Source: Pyropia yezoensis
Lineage: Eukaryota > Rhodophyta > Bangiophyceae > Bangiales > Bangiaceae
Reading direction: 5' to 3'
Assembly: GCA_009829735.1 (NCBI GenBank)
Contig: CM020618.1
Span: forward strand, 11,127,119-11,191,118
Length of the DNA stretch: 64,000 nucleotides
Shown: positions 36,201-46,625 of the stretch, in pieces
Layout of the letters: the number at the start of each line of letters is the position of its first letter
Numbering within the stretch: the stretch's first letter is position 1
The notes under the pieces: model-generated
Seen by the model: only the letters and a program-made list of their open reading frames with translations
What the model was told of the DNA's origin: nothing
Database searches by the model: none
Made by a program: the position numbers and the translations under genes

Positions 36201-37298
36201 TGCCCAGCTCTTCAGACCACAGGTGCCGATATTCCTGGAGAAGCTTCTCCCGTGCCTCCTTCAAGTCGGGAGGGACATTTTCTTGGTTGAACTTCTGCAT
36301 CTCGGATGGTGCTTGATCGGGCTTCGGGGTGACGCTGCTAGCCTGCTCTTGTCTCGGAGGTACGTCTAAGGCCGTCAAGTTGGATGCCAGCTCTCGTTGC
36401 AGGTTCAAGAGGTCCTCCTTGCTCATAGCACGGGCAGACCCCCGGTAAGGCTCTGCTGTACCAACTCGGGTGCCCTTGGCGAGGGTTATTGGCTTCCGGC
36501 TCACGTTGACGATCAGCACCGAGAATGGGGTGTGCCTTTCTACCTTCTTGTGATGTCCGTGGGCCAAGTATAACCGGTGTTTCGCCAGAAACTCCTTACG
36601 TCCGTAGATCAGGCATTGACCTGCAATCCGGGTCGTTACTTGACCCTTGGTCTCCGAGCGAGGAGGCAAGAGCACCGGTTTGAAAAGAGTCAAGGTAGAG
36701 GGTGGGAAGCGTTTTCTCTTGTTCTTGACTACACGAACCTTGGCGTCCAGATGCTCCAGCACTGCTGACACAAACCCATGGTTGAACTGCACCTTCCCTT
36801 CTCCGGGGAGGATACTCTTGACATGCTGCTTCTGGAAGTCCCAGCCTAGGATAAGGGGGACTGATAGGGTCTTGACTACTAGAAAGGGAAAAAGCATTGG
36901 TTCATTGTTGACATAGATGGCGACGGGAAGACGGCCCAGCGGCCGTAGGGTTTGACCCGAAGCGTCGACAATATGGGTCCGGGTAGGCACTCTCCAGGCA
37001 TGTCGACGCCAGCCCGGAGGTAACAGGTTCTCAGTGATGACGCTTGGTCCGGCTCCCGTGTCAACCACCGGCGTAACAGCTTGGGGGAGGCTATCCCCCA
37101 CACGCATACAAGCATTTATCTTGAGGTTTTCCTGACGCAAGACAAGCAAGGTGCCCTTGAACAAACAGCGTGTCCAGGAGGCTACCAATTGAGCAGGTAA
37201 CTGCCGTCCCTTCTCCCGGCACGCAAGAGGAGAACGGGTAGAAGTACCCTGCCGTTGGAGGTTCGGGAAGACACTTGGGGAGAGCGCCTGTCCTACTC
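33205..37298 (-). pseudogene. pol: Pol of E2: PR-RT-RNaseH-IN-chromodomain with three in-frame stops
   Basis: One frame entered by a -1 shift at 37299-37305 and running to 33205. Protease DTGAGPSVI near 37060; RT with VYLDDIIVFSK near 35690; RNase H (LETDVCG); integrase finger (ACVSCARNR); core with MDILGPLP, then LTENGPQF where the second catalytic Asp codon reads GAG (Glu, 34192-34194), and GQVERFN; chromodomain YVYVKFVDHAW...RVRWFGL. In-frame stops: TAG 35968-35970 (E3 has GAG), TAG 35269-35271, TAA 34627-34629. The first would cut Pol inside RT, so the copy is dead for reverse transcription. Confidence 0.9.
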
Positions 37299-37305
37299 GT
37301 TTCCC
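37293..37305 (-). promoter_or_regulatory. -1 frameshift site GGGAAAC, nucleocapsid/pol of E2
   Basis: Codons CCG GGA AAC GAG TAG on the minus strand, heptamer in X XXY YYZ phase one codon before the stop. The -1 frame is open from here into the protease. Confidence 0.85.
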
Positions 37306-37643
37306 GGGTCCGAGGATTCCTTAGAGGTTTCGGTCTCCAGGTCAAAGTCCGTAGGAGCTTCCCTTGCCAGAGCCTCGGTGATGCTCTGCAAGGTTGCCAC
37401 CCGGATTGCGTGTACCTGTGCCTTGTCCATCTTGGAGGGTGCTCGCCGTTTAGCCCAGTTGACTGCCTTTGCAAACACCAGTCCTTGACGCTTGAGCTTC
37501 TCCTGGAGGTCCTTGGGAATGGTCGGGCACTGGAAGGACATGTGGTGCTCCTTCTGGCACAGCCAGCAAGACCGGAACTGCTGGTTCTTGACCTGCTTGG
37601 GGGCGACTAAGGAAGGTTGCTCCTTAGAGACGAAGCCGCCCAC
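37293..37643 (-). CDS. Nucleocapsid segment of E2 Gag (zinc knuckle)
   Basis: About 116 codons containing CWLCQKEHHMSFQC, a CX2CX4HX4C zinc knuckle that binds element RNA, and then a Lys/Arg-rich helix. It lies in the -1 frame relative to the capsid segment, overlapping its end by 37 nt. There is no canonical slippery heptamer in that overlap. Ends GNE TAG at the frameshift signal. Same arrangement in E3, so the frame change predates both copies. Confidence 0.8.
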   Translation of the reverse strand: MGGFVSKEQPSLVAPKQVKNQQFRSCWLCQKEHHMSFQCPTIPKDLQEKLKRQGLVFAKAVNWAKRRAPSKMDKAQVHAIRVATLQSITEALAREAPTDFDLETETSKESSDPGNE

Positions 37644-39052
37644 TTGTCCCCTGACCCCACGGGTGAGGCCTCGCCAACTGCGAGTACCGGTACAGGGCTA
37701 TCACCCCCCTTATACTTGTCGGGTCCGGGACGAACTCGCGACAACGGCTTGGGAGTTGATACCATGGGAGCTTGGAGGGCCTTGGCTCCCCGGAACGTGC
37801 CCTGGGTGTAGGCCATCAACTGCTGGAAGGTATGCCCTTGATGCTCCTGGTTGTAGTTTTCCGCGTCCACTTGAAAATATTCAGGAAGCCCTTCCGAGAA
37901 GATCATCTTGAGCCTGTCCTCAGGGTAAACGTTGCCACAAGCCTCGCTCATCTCCCGGACACGACGGGCGAATGCCTCTGGAGTTCCTTGTCTCTCCATG
38001 GTTGCCCGGTTCAACCTGCCGACTGCTTTACGCAGGGAGTCCGCGTCAGCGTAGTTGGACAGGAGCCAGTTGACCGCCTCCGGATAACTCCCAACGGTAT
38101 GCCCGACAATGTGTCCGGCAGAGTCTGGTAGAACCTGTGCAAGCCGCTGTTCCGCTTCTCCGGTCATGAAGTTAACCAGGGGGTAGAGTGCCTTGCCCTC
38201 GGACACATCGTTGTCATTGCATGCCTTGACAAACCGGCGCAGGAAGGCAAAGATAAGCGCCGGTCTCTTCCCGGAAAACTTAGGATGTCCTCCGAAGCTC
38301 GGCTGCATTCTCCGGTTCAGGGATGCCATCTTCTTGGCCATCTTCCGGGTGTAACCTTGGTCTTGGTTCTCCAGCCGGTAGTTACCCCAATACGTGACCT
38401 TGTTCAGGGTGGCATCTGCCACTTGGTGGGCAGGGAAGTCAAACTAGACTAGCCTGCGCCGGGTGGGACCAGGAGATGCGTCCCATTCATATCCTTCCTC
38501 AGAGCTAGAGGAACTGGTCTCGCTGGTGCTGGAGCGACGACGGCGACGGCGACGCCTCCGGCTGCTCCGGTTACCGGTCTTGGAGCTCCCCGCCCCATAG
38601 GATGCAAGGGGGGGGAAAGCTTGGCCGGTCCCAGGAGTCGAGGTCTCAGGGAGACCCGTAGAACCAGTTACAGCGGTGCCTCTGGCACTGCTAGTGCCCA
38701 CAGGAAGAGGTGTATACACCCAACTGTCATGTGTGGGTCCCGGAGTAAACACACCAGGGGCTATCCCTGGAGGTTGAGGAGTAGAACTGACAGGAAGAAG
38801 ACGCCTGCTGCGGTTAGACTGAAACGCCGTTGACCCCGGGGTGGCTCCCACAGGAGGAACAGCCGAAGGAACGGGAGCAGGAGGTGCTTGGCCGCCTGAA
38901 GACTCCAGTCCGCTACCGGATGCCACACCCACGTGTGCTTCACGCGTAGGGAGAACGCCGGGTTGAGCACCGTCCCCCGCGGTGACCAGGGATGCGTCAA
39001 GAGACGCGGGGTCTACCCCTTCCGGCACCGTCGTGCCAGGGAGGGTACCCAT
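37607..39052 (-). CDS. gag: Gag of E2: N-domain, in-frame UAG, capsid
   Basis: ATG at 39052 (MGTLPGTT). A Pro/Ser/Thr-rich N-terminal domain ends in a run of Arg and then an acidic Ser stretch, then TAG at 38444-38446. The same frame continues (FDFPAHQVADATLNKVTYW) into a capsid domain: SFGGHPKFSGKRPALIFAFL, FMTGEAEQRLAQVL, WLLSNYADADSLRKAVGRL, EAFARRVREMSEACG. It stops with TAG at 37607. E3 has the same UAG at 51381-51383. Either a shared lesion carried by transposition, or readthrough, or capsid initiation at the downstream Met before SLNRRMQPSF. Confidence 0.8.
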
Positions 39053-39239
39053 GTTGGTCTCTTGACAGCCACAGTCCAGTTGCCTGCGTGTCCAAAGATC
39101 GCAAGACCACAAGAGAGGGGTTGGAGAGCCAGGAATGGGGTTCCCGTGAACGGGTGCAAATAATTCCCAAACCACAGAAAAAGACAGAACAGGAACAACC
39201 CAACCGCTGCTCCCAAATGTCTCTTCTGAAACACTCCAA

Positions 39240-39257
39240 TCCCCTGCTGCTCCACCA
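39240..39257 (-). other. Primer binding site of E2
   Basis: Same 18-mer as in E1, four bases inside the 5' LTR. Confidence 0.88.
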
Positions 39258-39261
39258 AATA

Positions 39262-39833
39262 TGTGGTATAAAGCTCGATCCTCTCAGACACGTGTCAATA
39301 TCCCTCGGAGGAAAGGGACAGGTAACACAGACAGGGGAACTACGAGAGTGGTATGCCTGTTGCCTCCCGTGCCTGCTCGCAAAGCAAACACATACGCACG
39401 GTAGTGCACACGGGGAAGAGGGAAGCAAACGCGCAGTTGTCTTTTTCCTGAGGGCGCGGGCCAAGGGCGCCTCGCTGTCCCTCTTAACGTGCATCTGGGG
39501 GAGCCTCGGCACGTTGGCCAGGTAGCCCCCCCCATACCCCCGAGTGGCCCCGACCCGAGTCTAACCTCGTCCGGTCGGGGGCCACTATCACTACTAATTC
39601 TATTCCCACTCACTAATCTCACACTCAAGTTCTCTCAAATCAATCCCCTCACAAGTATGCTAAAACCCATCAGAAATCCCTCTCTCACGTGTGGATAGCG
39701 TAGTCCACCGCATCCCAGTGCCGGGCACGGGCCACGGCCGCCAACCATCACCACACGGCGGGCGTGTTCTGGCACTTGGTGCCCTCTGGTTGCAGTCCCG
39801 GGTCGGCGCCAAGTCCGGGCCAGGGATGCTACA
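39262..39833 (-). repeat. 5' LTR of E2, 572 bp
   Basis: Partner of 30432-31003. Ends match TGTGG/CTACA. Confidence 0.95.
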
Positions 39834-39838
39834 GCACC
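39834..39838. repeat. Target site duplication GCACC (right)
   Basis: Partner of 30427-30431. Confidence 0.95.
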
Positions 39839-40920
39839 CCCTTTTTTTTCGCATGCACCCCCCTGTAACGCCCACACTATTTGATCTGCAGGTGCGCCCC
39901 ACCATCGCACCATCGCCGCCTGCGTCCGCCATCGTCCGTACACACCCGTTGGTTGACCAGGACTGTGACGCATCGGAGCCGTGACGACGACACGCACGTA
40001 CGTTTGGCAAAGGCGGGGGAGGAGGCACCGTCCCTAGGTCCGTCGGCTGGTTGGTCGTGATTGCATCTCAACTCCCTCATCGGCCGCAGCGTCGTGGAAA
40101 GCGCCTCCATGGGGTGGCGCAGAGCAACACGAACGGCAGAAGAAATGAGGCGGCAACGCGGTCAAGCCGCCCCATCCCTCCCCCGCGCCTGATGCGCCGG
40201 ACTGTCTCTTCGCCGTCGGATGGTCGCCCAGTGGTCGCTACGTGGTCACCCTGTGGTCGCCCAGTTATCTAACCTTTCTTTTCCGCCGCCTTTTATTTCC
40301 CGCGTGGTTGCAAGCGTTGCACCCCCCCCCCCCCCGCTGTCTGCCCCCCTCTTTCCCCCTCCGTGACCCCCCCGTAGCGTCTATGCTTCTGCTGCCTCTT
40401 TCTTCGGCTGCGTCTTTTCGCATTTCTGAGCCTTCTTCCATCATCCGCTTTCCCCCCCCCCCTCCATCCCTTCCTTTCCCCCCCCCGCCTTCTTTTCCCC
40501 CCCTCTCCTGAAGGCGCAGCGGACTTGTTGCCCCCCTTCATGAAGAACGCCACCACCCACGCTGTCGAAACGGTCGCTGTCCCCGCGGCCGTGGCCGTCG
40601 CATCTCCCCTCGACAAGCCATCGGCGGGGGCTCCGGCGCCGCCGGCGACGGCACTGGCGCCACCGGTGGTGGCCGTTGGAGACGATGCCGCGGCGGGGCT
40701 CAAGGGCGGCGGCAAGCTTACTGGCAATAAGCTTTTTCCTGCTGCTTGTGCGACGACCTGCGCAGTCTCTGCTGTTGAGTGGGAGAGGGGTTGCCGCGGG
40801 GCGCGGGGTAGAAAGGGGGGTGGGGGGGGAAAAGTGGAGCGTGGATGTGCTCGGCTGGGCTGGGCGGTTCGTGGCTCTGGCGACGGGTGTCCAGCCGAGG
40901 TACTCGGCGTTACTTGGCAA
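39839..40920. other. Intergenic with homopolymer tracts
   Basis: Contains repeated GTGGTCGC motifs at 40213-40262, a run of 14 C at 40322-40335, and other C and G runs. A plus-strand frame of about 160 codons from 40525 shows no domain. No gene supported. Confidence 0.4.
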
Positions 40921-40921
40921 G

Positions 40922-41290
40922 ATGGCCAAAATCTGGGTGTGTGTGTGTGCTCTTTCACAGCATGTGCGACTTTGAAGAATGGAGTACTTTTTCATGCGCC
41001 ATATGTTATCGAGTAGCATCTGTTGGAACAACCCCTGTGGTGGGGGTCGCTGTCTGGGCCCCCCGCCGTCACAGCCATGGCCAAAACCTGTGGTGTGTGT
41101 GCGCTTTCACTATTTTTACTCGACCAGGCACAGAACCGTCCATCTGTTAAGGCTGCGGCCATGGCCAAAACCTGTGGTGTGTGCGCTCTTTCATCATTTT
41201 TCATCCGGTTCGCCAGGTCGGGAGACAGAACTGACCGTCCACAACGACTGCGACCATGGCCAAAACCTATGGTGTGTGCGCTCTTTCACG
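40922..41290. repeat. Dispersed short repeat, four copies
   Basis: ATGGCCAAAACCTGTGGTGT with the following GTGTGCGCTCTTTCA recurs at 40922, 41077, 41161 and 41256 with small changes. Spacing is irregular (155, 84 and 95 bp), unlike a simple tandem array. Confidence 0.75.
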
Positions 41291-41822
41291 ATATTTCGAC
41301 CTCCGTACGGAACAACCCTGAACAACTGACTGCCTGGCTGTGGAGGAGAATCCCCCTGAAGTCAAGCGCGGATCTGATTTCTTCACTGTTGCTTGGGACA
41401 GTCGTGTCCCCTGACGCTCTCTGGATATAGACGTGGACCGCCCATTCAGCCTGGTCCTGTTACGCATGTTCGCACGCTGTGACAGGTGCTGGCCTGAAGA
41501 GAGCGGCAGCCATCTGCTGTCGCCTTTCGCTCGTGGTACCGGTCGTTGCGTCCCTTGCGTCCATCAGGTTGGTGCAGAGGACGTCGTATTGGTCTTCGAT
41601 TGCATTCGTACCATTGCGTCCCTTGATCATGTTGTCCAGTGCGCTCGCTCGTTGGGGTGTCGTCGCCGTCGTCTGCTCCCAGAGGGCCATTTTGTCGTTC
41701 CACTGCTCTCCATCGCTTGTGCTCATCTCCATTGTCTTGTGCCATTGGTGAGGCGATGCAGGTGGAGTACAAGCTGGTGTTGCGTGGCTCTTGGTGACAG
41801 CCCCTGCGTCTAGGCGTGCGAC
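41291..41822. other. Intergenic, no firm gene
   Basis: A minus-strand frame of about 145 codons (41460-41897, no ATG at its start) has a natural-looking composition but no motif. It overlaps the Harbinger-like fragment on the other strand. Confidence 0.35.
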
Positions 41823-42035
41823 ATGATCGATCGCCTTGAGGAGGAGCTCCAGCGCGGCGGGCGCGTGACGCAAAGGGAATTCGCCACAGATGCCCAAGTC
41901 TTTACAGGGCTACAATTCTTGCAACTGGAACTCCGTTGGCACGGCACAGTGGATTCCCTAGCTCGAAGTCTGTCGTTCAGAATTAATCCGAACATAGTGT
42001 CTAAGAAGTACAATAAGACGATCGCGGGGGCCTGA
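41823..42035 (+). pseudogene. PIF/Harbinger-like transposase N-terminal fragment
   Basis: A 70-codon frame from the ATG at 41823. Its end, LQLELRWHGTVDSLARSL followed by SFRINPNIVSK, follows the helix-turn-helix block of Harbinger transposases (pattern LRWLATGDS, then SFRIS.STVSK). The frame stops at 42033-42035, before any catalytic Asp, and I find no continuation downstream. This would be a truncated remnant; the match is short, so confidence is limited. Confidence 0.4.
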
Positions 42036-45000
42036 GGCAGGTGGCAAGTGCCACGACATGCCTCCAACCTACGACGAGATGGACTTTTTCGCTGGTCATC
42101 AACACGTAGCTGATAGCGGTCTAAACGTGCTGCAGCAATTGGTGCGTGTCGTGAGAACTTTTGATTACTACTTGGCCGTCTATAAGGTCACGAAATTTCC
42201 TGGACATTAGTCAAGGGAACTATTCCCAGGCCTTTAGGACAGGGTACTACTCAACATGGCAGACACTTTTACATTTTTTTTGGTCTAGTGCGCGTTGAGG
42301 GAGTACTTACAAACGGCCCTTTGTGCAACGTTTTCGGCAGGTGAGGCGCGCAGAAACGCCGCGTTCCAGATCTGTTATGGTAGAAAGACGCGCCTCGTGC
42401 GCCCCAAGGACGTCACGAAGTTTGAGCAAGAACCGAGAACGCGGTCGCCCGTAGCGAACGTTTGAGTGAAAACGCCCGTAAAAAATGGTCGTAGAGGCCG
42501 GTGCTGCGTTGTAGCGGGTCTGAGGGGGGCTCGGCGACCTTCCGAGTCATTTAGGTCCCCAGAATTTCCTCGAAAGGCGTCTGGGGGGCCCTCCAGGGGT
42601 GTTTACTTGAATTCGTAGCGCGGACGTGTGGGGTGACCGGGTAATGGGCAACGGCCCCACGGGGCGATTTGCTGACACTGCGCTTCCTCGGCGTCCCTCG
42701 TCGCCTGTCTCCGGTGTTCGGTGACGGGGTGGTGCAACAGCCAGCCGCCAATTGCGACAGCGTGGTGTAGTCGAGATTTATTGTGATCGCCAATCACGGG
42801 CCGTTTCTCACCCTCGGTCGACGACGTGCGCACCGCCGCGGGGGATCCTCCAAGGTGCGGGGACGGGATCTCATAGCGTTGCCGGCCGGGCTGTGGCTGC
42901 TCTGGTGTGGCGGTTGGGCCGGCGGGAGGGAGTGCGCGGGGCGGCGGAGTTGGTGGTGTGGGTGGAGGTGGGGCGGGGTAGTGGGATCCAGCCGGACTCG
43001 AACGAACAGGCCCTGCTCTGATTATACGTAGTCGGCGTGGCACGCGTACAGGCCCGAGGGGGGTGGCGTGGGGGTGGGTGGGCGGTGCGCGTGCTCCGCC
43101 GTGCGTAATCTCAACGACACGGCAAAGCATGGACTCACTCAGGCGGGGGGGGGGGGGGTGCCCTGCCCCATCCCCGAGCTCTATAGCGGCGGCTGCTGGG
43201 TGTGGATCGTTTGACCAAACCGCGCTTCCCCGTGATCACTCGTGTCCATCTGCGGGAGGTACTCCCCTTTGTCTGAGGCCCGTTCCTACTACGGCATGGC
43301 GTGGCGCCCACGTCGAACGTGTGCTCTACCGCTGGCCCTGGCGCACTACAGAGGGCTACGAGACGCGCGACATTTGCGCACGTGAAGGAAACAGTATACT
43401 CGAGCCGGCCGCGTAGGTTTTTTCATGTGCACCCAAGGGCGGGCGGCGGGCCACGGCCAGGATGTCCTTACGATCCTATCGACGAATTTAACGAGCGTCA
43501 TTGGCAGGTCTAGTTTGTACAGGCAAACGCGCGCACGTCTTGGTTCCCTTAATCAGATCGCACACGCCATCCCTGCATCGTCAGTCGGACACCATCCGTG
43601 TCGCTCGCGCGAGTGTGCCGCCCCGTGCGCGACGTGACTCTCCCGCCAGTCGCGCCCACCTCCCACGAGTATGGTGGTCTGTTCTGTATTACCAGAGACA
43701 AATCCACTCGCGTCTACAGGCCGGATCGCTCGGCGGCGTAGCTAGACATCGTGGACCCAGTCGCCGACACTACAGACCGCATCGGGGGTATATGCAACCT
43801 CTTCGTAAAAGCAAATCCGCGCCCTGATTGGATGGTGCTAAACTACCTGTCTCTGTGGGGCGGGGCCCATAGAGAAGGCGAAGGGAGGTCCGACGCACGC
43901 CACCACGCCCGCCTCCAAATGGAAAAGAAGGTTGCGTGTGGGTGTCTGAGCAAGCAGCGCTTGTTTGCTCGCAATCGGACGTGCGCCTCTGCTGGTCCCG
44001 CGTGAGTCTGTCGTCAAAAGAGCTCTGGAACCCTCTCTCCCATGCCTCGTCCAAAAACACATTTGACAGGCTACCCGCGCACACATCTTTGGAGGATGTG
44101 GACAGGCCACACGCGCGCACCATCCGTGGACTGTCAATCGCTCAGCATGCGCGCGGCTCGTGCGCGCGGCCTGCGTCGCGGGGGGCCCGCTACACACATA
44201 AATTACAACGCCACCACCTCCTGAGACGGCCTCGTCCCCACCCACACGCACCTCGCCCTCGGGGGTAGAAGCTTCCCGGCGAGCGCCTCGCCCCGCCCTT
44301 CCCTCATCCATCATTGAAAACGCACCCCGTCCCGCCTTTCCCGTGATGGGCGATGGGTGCGCTTGTCGTGCACTGAGGGCGGCGCAGACTTGTCCGCCGC
44401 GGTGCCGGGGGCGGACCACCTTGCACTGATCCACAGGCGCCCACGGGTGAAGGGGGCGCTTCACAAGTCTTGAGGGCGGTCCGGGCCAGCGCCTCACAGC
44501 GCCGGGGGCCCGCGAGCAAGCCCTGGCCCACTAGCCCCCCTTCGCCAGCCACAAGGGGCGGGGCCCGCAGGCAAGGTGGAAGGAGGCGTGGCATGAAAAA
44601 ATGGTCACGCACGGGAGAGTGCTCTACGTGGTAGAAAGAGGTGCATCTGGAAGGGCGCTAGTGTAGCCAAACGGCCCTAACGCACGCGCTCTCAGTGACA
44701 CGCCTGCACACAAACATCCTACAACCCGACCCCACCCACACAGCTGGGGGCCCTCCCCTTCGCCCACCCGACAGGGCCGCGCCCGCACCACACCCTGCCT
44801 CACTCGTGTCTATCCCCACCGGGTATTAAAGAACTGCCCGAGGTGTTCACGGCACGGGGTTGTTGCAGACTCCCGCACATCCCCCCACACACTCCCACGT
44901 CGAAGAGACTGGCGGGCCTCACGGGCGTGCTCCACCCCTTTAATCCAGGCACCTACTTCCCTTTCCCCAATCCTGCCTCCCCACGACCCCGCTCCCCGAC

Positions 45001-45054
45001 TGTCTTCCGCCCTGCCGCCCCCCCCCCCCCCCCCCCCCGACCCCCACCTCGCCG
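42036..45054. other. Long intergenic region, no supported gene
   Basis: Mixed composition with a 14-G run (43145-43158) and a 21-C run (45018-45038) that ends just upstream of the next ORF. Many short frames occur on both strands; none has a motif. A tRNA-like T-loop near 42970 was examined and rejected. Confidence 0.4.
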
Positions 45055-46625
45055 ATGCCTGGCGCACGGCGCCCGGCTGAGATGAAGAACCAAGGCACAC
45101 CCAACACTCCCGCTGCGGCCCTGGTGGCCGCCCCCCCCGCCGCTCCCCGCCCCTGGCGGACCGCGACCCCGCGTGACTGCCGTGCTCGCGACCGCTGGGC
45201 GACTCTGCCGATCCACGTCGCTTTCTTCGCGTGGTCGCTGTTCACGTCATTCTTTCCTTTGTCCGTGCCGGTACCGGCTGACGTAGCAATCGACGGCCTG
45301 TTTCTTCACGCTCCGTCGGAGCGGGTGGAGTTGATGGTCATCCAGCACGCTTGCGACCAAGCCGACCTGCCGGGTGGTCGTCTGCTCTCTTTTGACCCGG
45401 TCAACTACACAGGCGACATCCCGATGGCGGTCCACGAAGCGCTCGAGTACAAGAAGAGTGGCGCTTACCTAGAGCGCTGCTTCCGCCGCAAGCACAGGGT
45501 CTTGGAGTGTGCCTCACAGGCTGAGTGTGCGTCAATGTCACACGACAACCTTACCAACCTGTGCCCGGCGCATCCCGAGTGGTGGTTCCAGGTGGAGGTC
45601 CCGTGCGGCGCGCCCATGGCGCTACACCGAATCGTCTCCCTCCGCGGCAGCCTGCTACTGTGCGATCGGCCTGATAACGCCACCGCAGCAGCATTGTTAA
45701 GGTCGTGCCTGCTTGGCTTTGCGGTCGTTCTGGAAGGGTCCATCGTATCGAAAAAGATTCAATTGTGGGGCATAAACCACTGGCGCACACAGCACCCAAG
45801 TTGGGGCGGTGCACAAGGGCTGCGTCCCGTGTCGGTAGAACCGGAAGAAGTGCAAGTCGCACACGCGCTATCCCTGTTGTGGGGCAATCCCCCCACCAGT
45901 AACGAAGATGATGGTGTGCGGGCCAATAGTTTCCTTGTCGGGACGGGGAAGCGAGGCCAAGCCCCGGTGTCCCTCCCCTTATCCCTCCAGGGTCCTCTCA
46001 GAATCTCGCCACTCAGAATCTCCCACCCCAGCACCTGCCCACCGGGCCACACGAGAATTCAAGACGATGAAATGCAGAAAACCCTCAAATCCATGTTGGA
46101 TTTACTGTCAAGCAAAGTATCCCTGACTTCGGGAAAGTCGATATCAAATCCAAAGGGAGGAAAGTGTCAGACCAGCTGTCTCCCGACCCCGTGTGGCGCG
46201 CCCTGTCCCCTGCGTGGGGCCAGTTCTGCCACATATGGGTCATCTGCCAAGACTCGGTGGACACCCTGACCGACGCCGACTACGCGGCACTGTGCAATGG
46301 GGACAACACCCTGCGCCACGTCTTGGGGAAAGCCCTCGAAGCACTACACCGGGTGTGGAGCATTCATTCTGCAGTGAAGGCGCTCCCTGAGGAAGCCCTG
46401 AACGCGCGGCGCGCTGTGCACCGCGAGTACTGCTTGGAGAGCGGCGTCGTCCGTCTGTACGTGCGGAAAAGCGTGGGTCTCCAGGGACTTCCCTGCGCCC
46501 CGGACGTGCGGTTGGACGTCGTCACGCCCGGCGGAGCGCCGTTGCCCATCATTCTGCCCCCCACTGCCATTGGTCAGGGTGTCATCGCCAGGATGTCGGG
46601 GAGCGGTGTCTTTCGGCGGCGGTAG
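45055..46625 (+). pseudogene. Free-standing homolog of the retroelement antisense ORF A, split by a solo LTR
   Basis: ATG at 45055 (MPGARRPAEMK). The first part, to 45763, has a Trp/Phe-rich hydrophobic segment, LHAPSERVELMVIQHACDQA, LERCFRRKH and HPEWWFQVEVPCGAP, matching in order FLDDEEVEDVQRAK, MEKYFRRG and KPEWWPQVEVPYGFP of E1 ORF A. A 470-bp solo LTR follows; the frame resumes at 46234 (WVICQDSVDTLTDADY, LGKALEALHRVW, SGVVRLYVRKS) and ends at TAG 46623-46625. Cutting out exactly 470 bp restores one frame. No gag, pol, primer site or paired LTR lies around it, unlike the element-borne copies. It could be a host gene from which the elements captured theirs, or the relic of an element lost by recombination. 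Confidence 0.6.
45764..46233 (+). repeat. Solo LTR, family R1, 470 bp, diverged
   Basis: TGTGG start and GCCACA end, aligning along its length with the 469-bp R1 LTR at 10838-11306 but with many substitutions. No target duplication: TCAAT before, TATGG after. The orientation label follows the plus-strand match to 10838-11306. Confidence 0.9.

Larger units (their letters stand above)
30432..39833 (-). mobile_element. Full-length Ty3/Gypsy chromovirus E2 (family R2), 9402 bp
   Basis: 572-bp LTRs with GCACC duplications, minus strand. Order in element sense: LTR, primer site, gag in segments, frameshift site, pol with chromodomain, antisense gene pair, 3' LTR. The LTRs differ at about eight positions by eye. 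Pol has three in-frame stops and the antisense ORF A a frameshift, so this copy is defective. Confidence 0.95.

Noticed and set aside
40922-41290. CRISPR-like array
   Set aside because: Repeats are imperfect, spacers differ from about 50 to 120 bp, and the context is eukaryotic.
42950-43035. tRNA-like GTTCGAGTCC with apparent acceptor on the minus strand
   Set aside because: T-stem does not pair and no D-arm or anticodon arm can be drawn.
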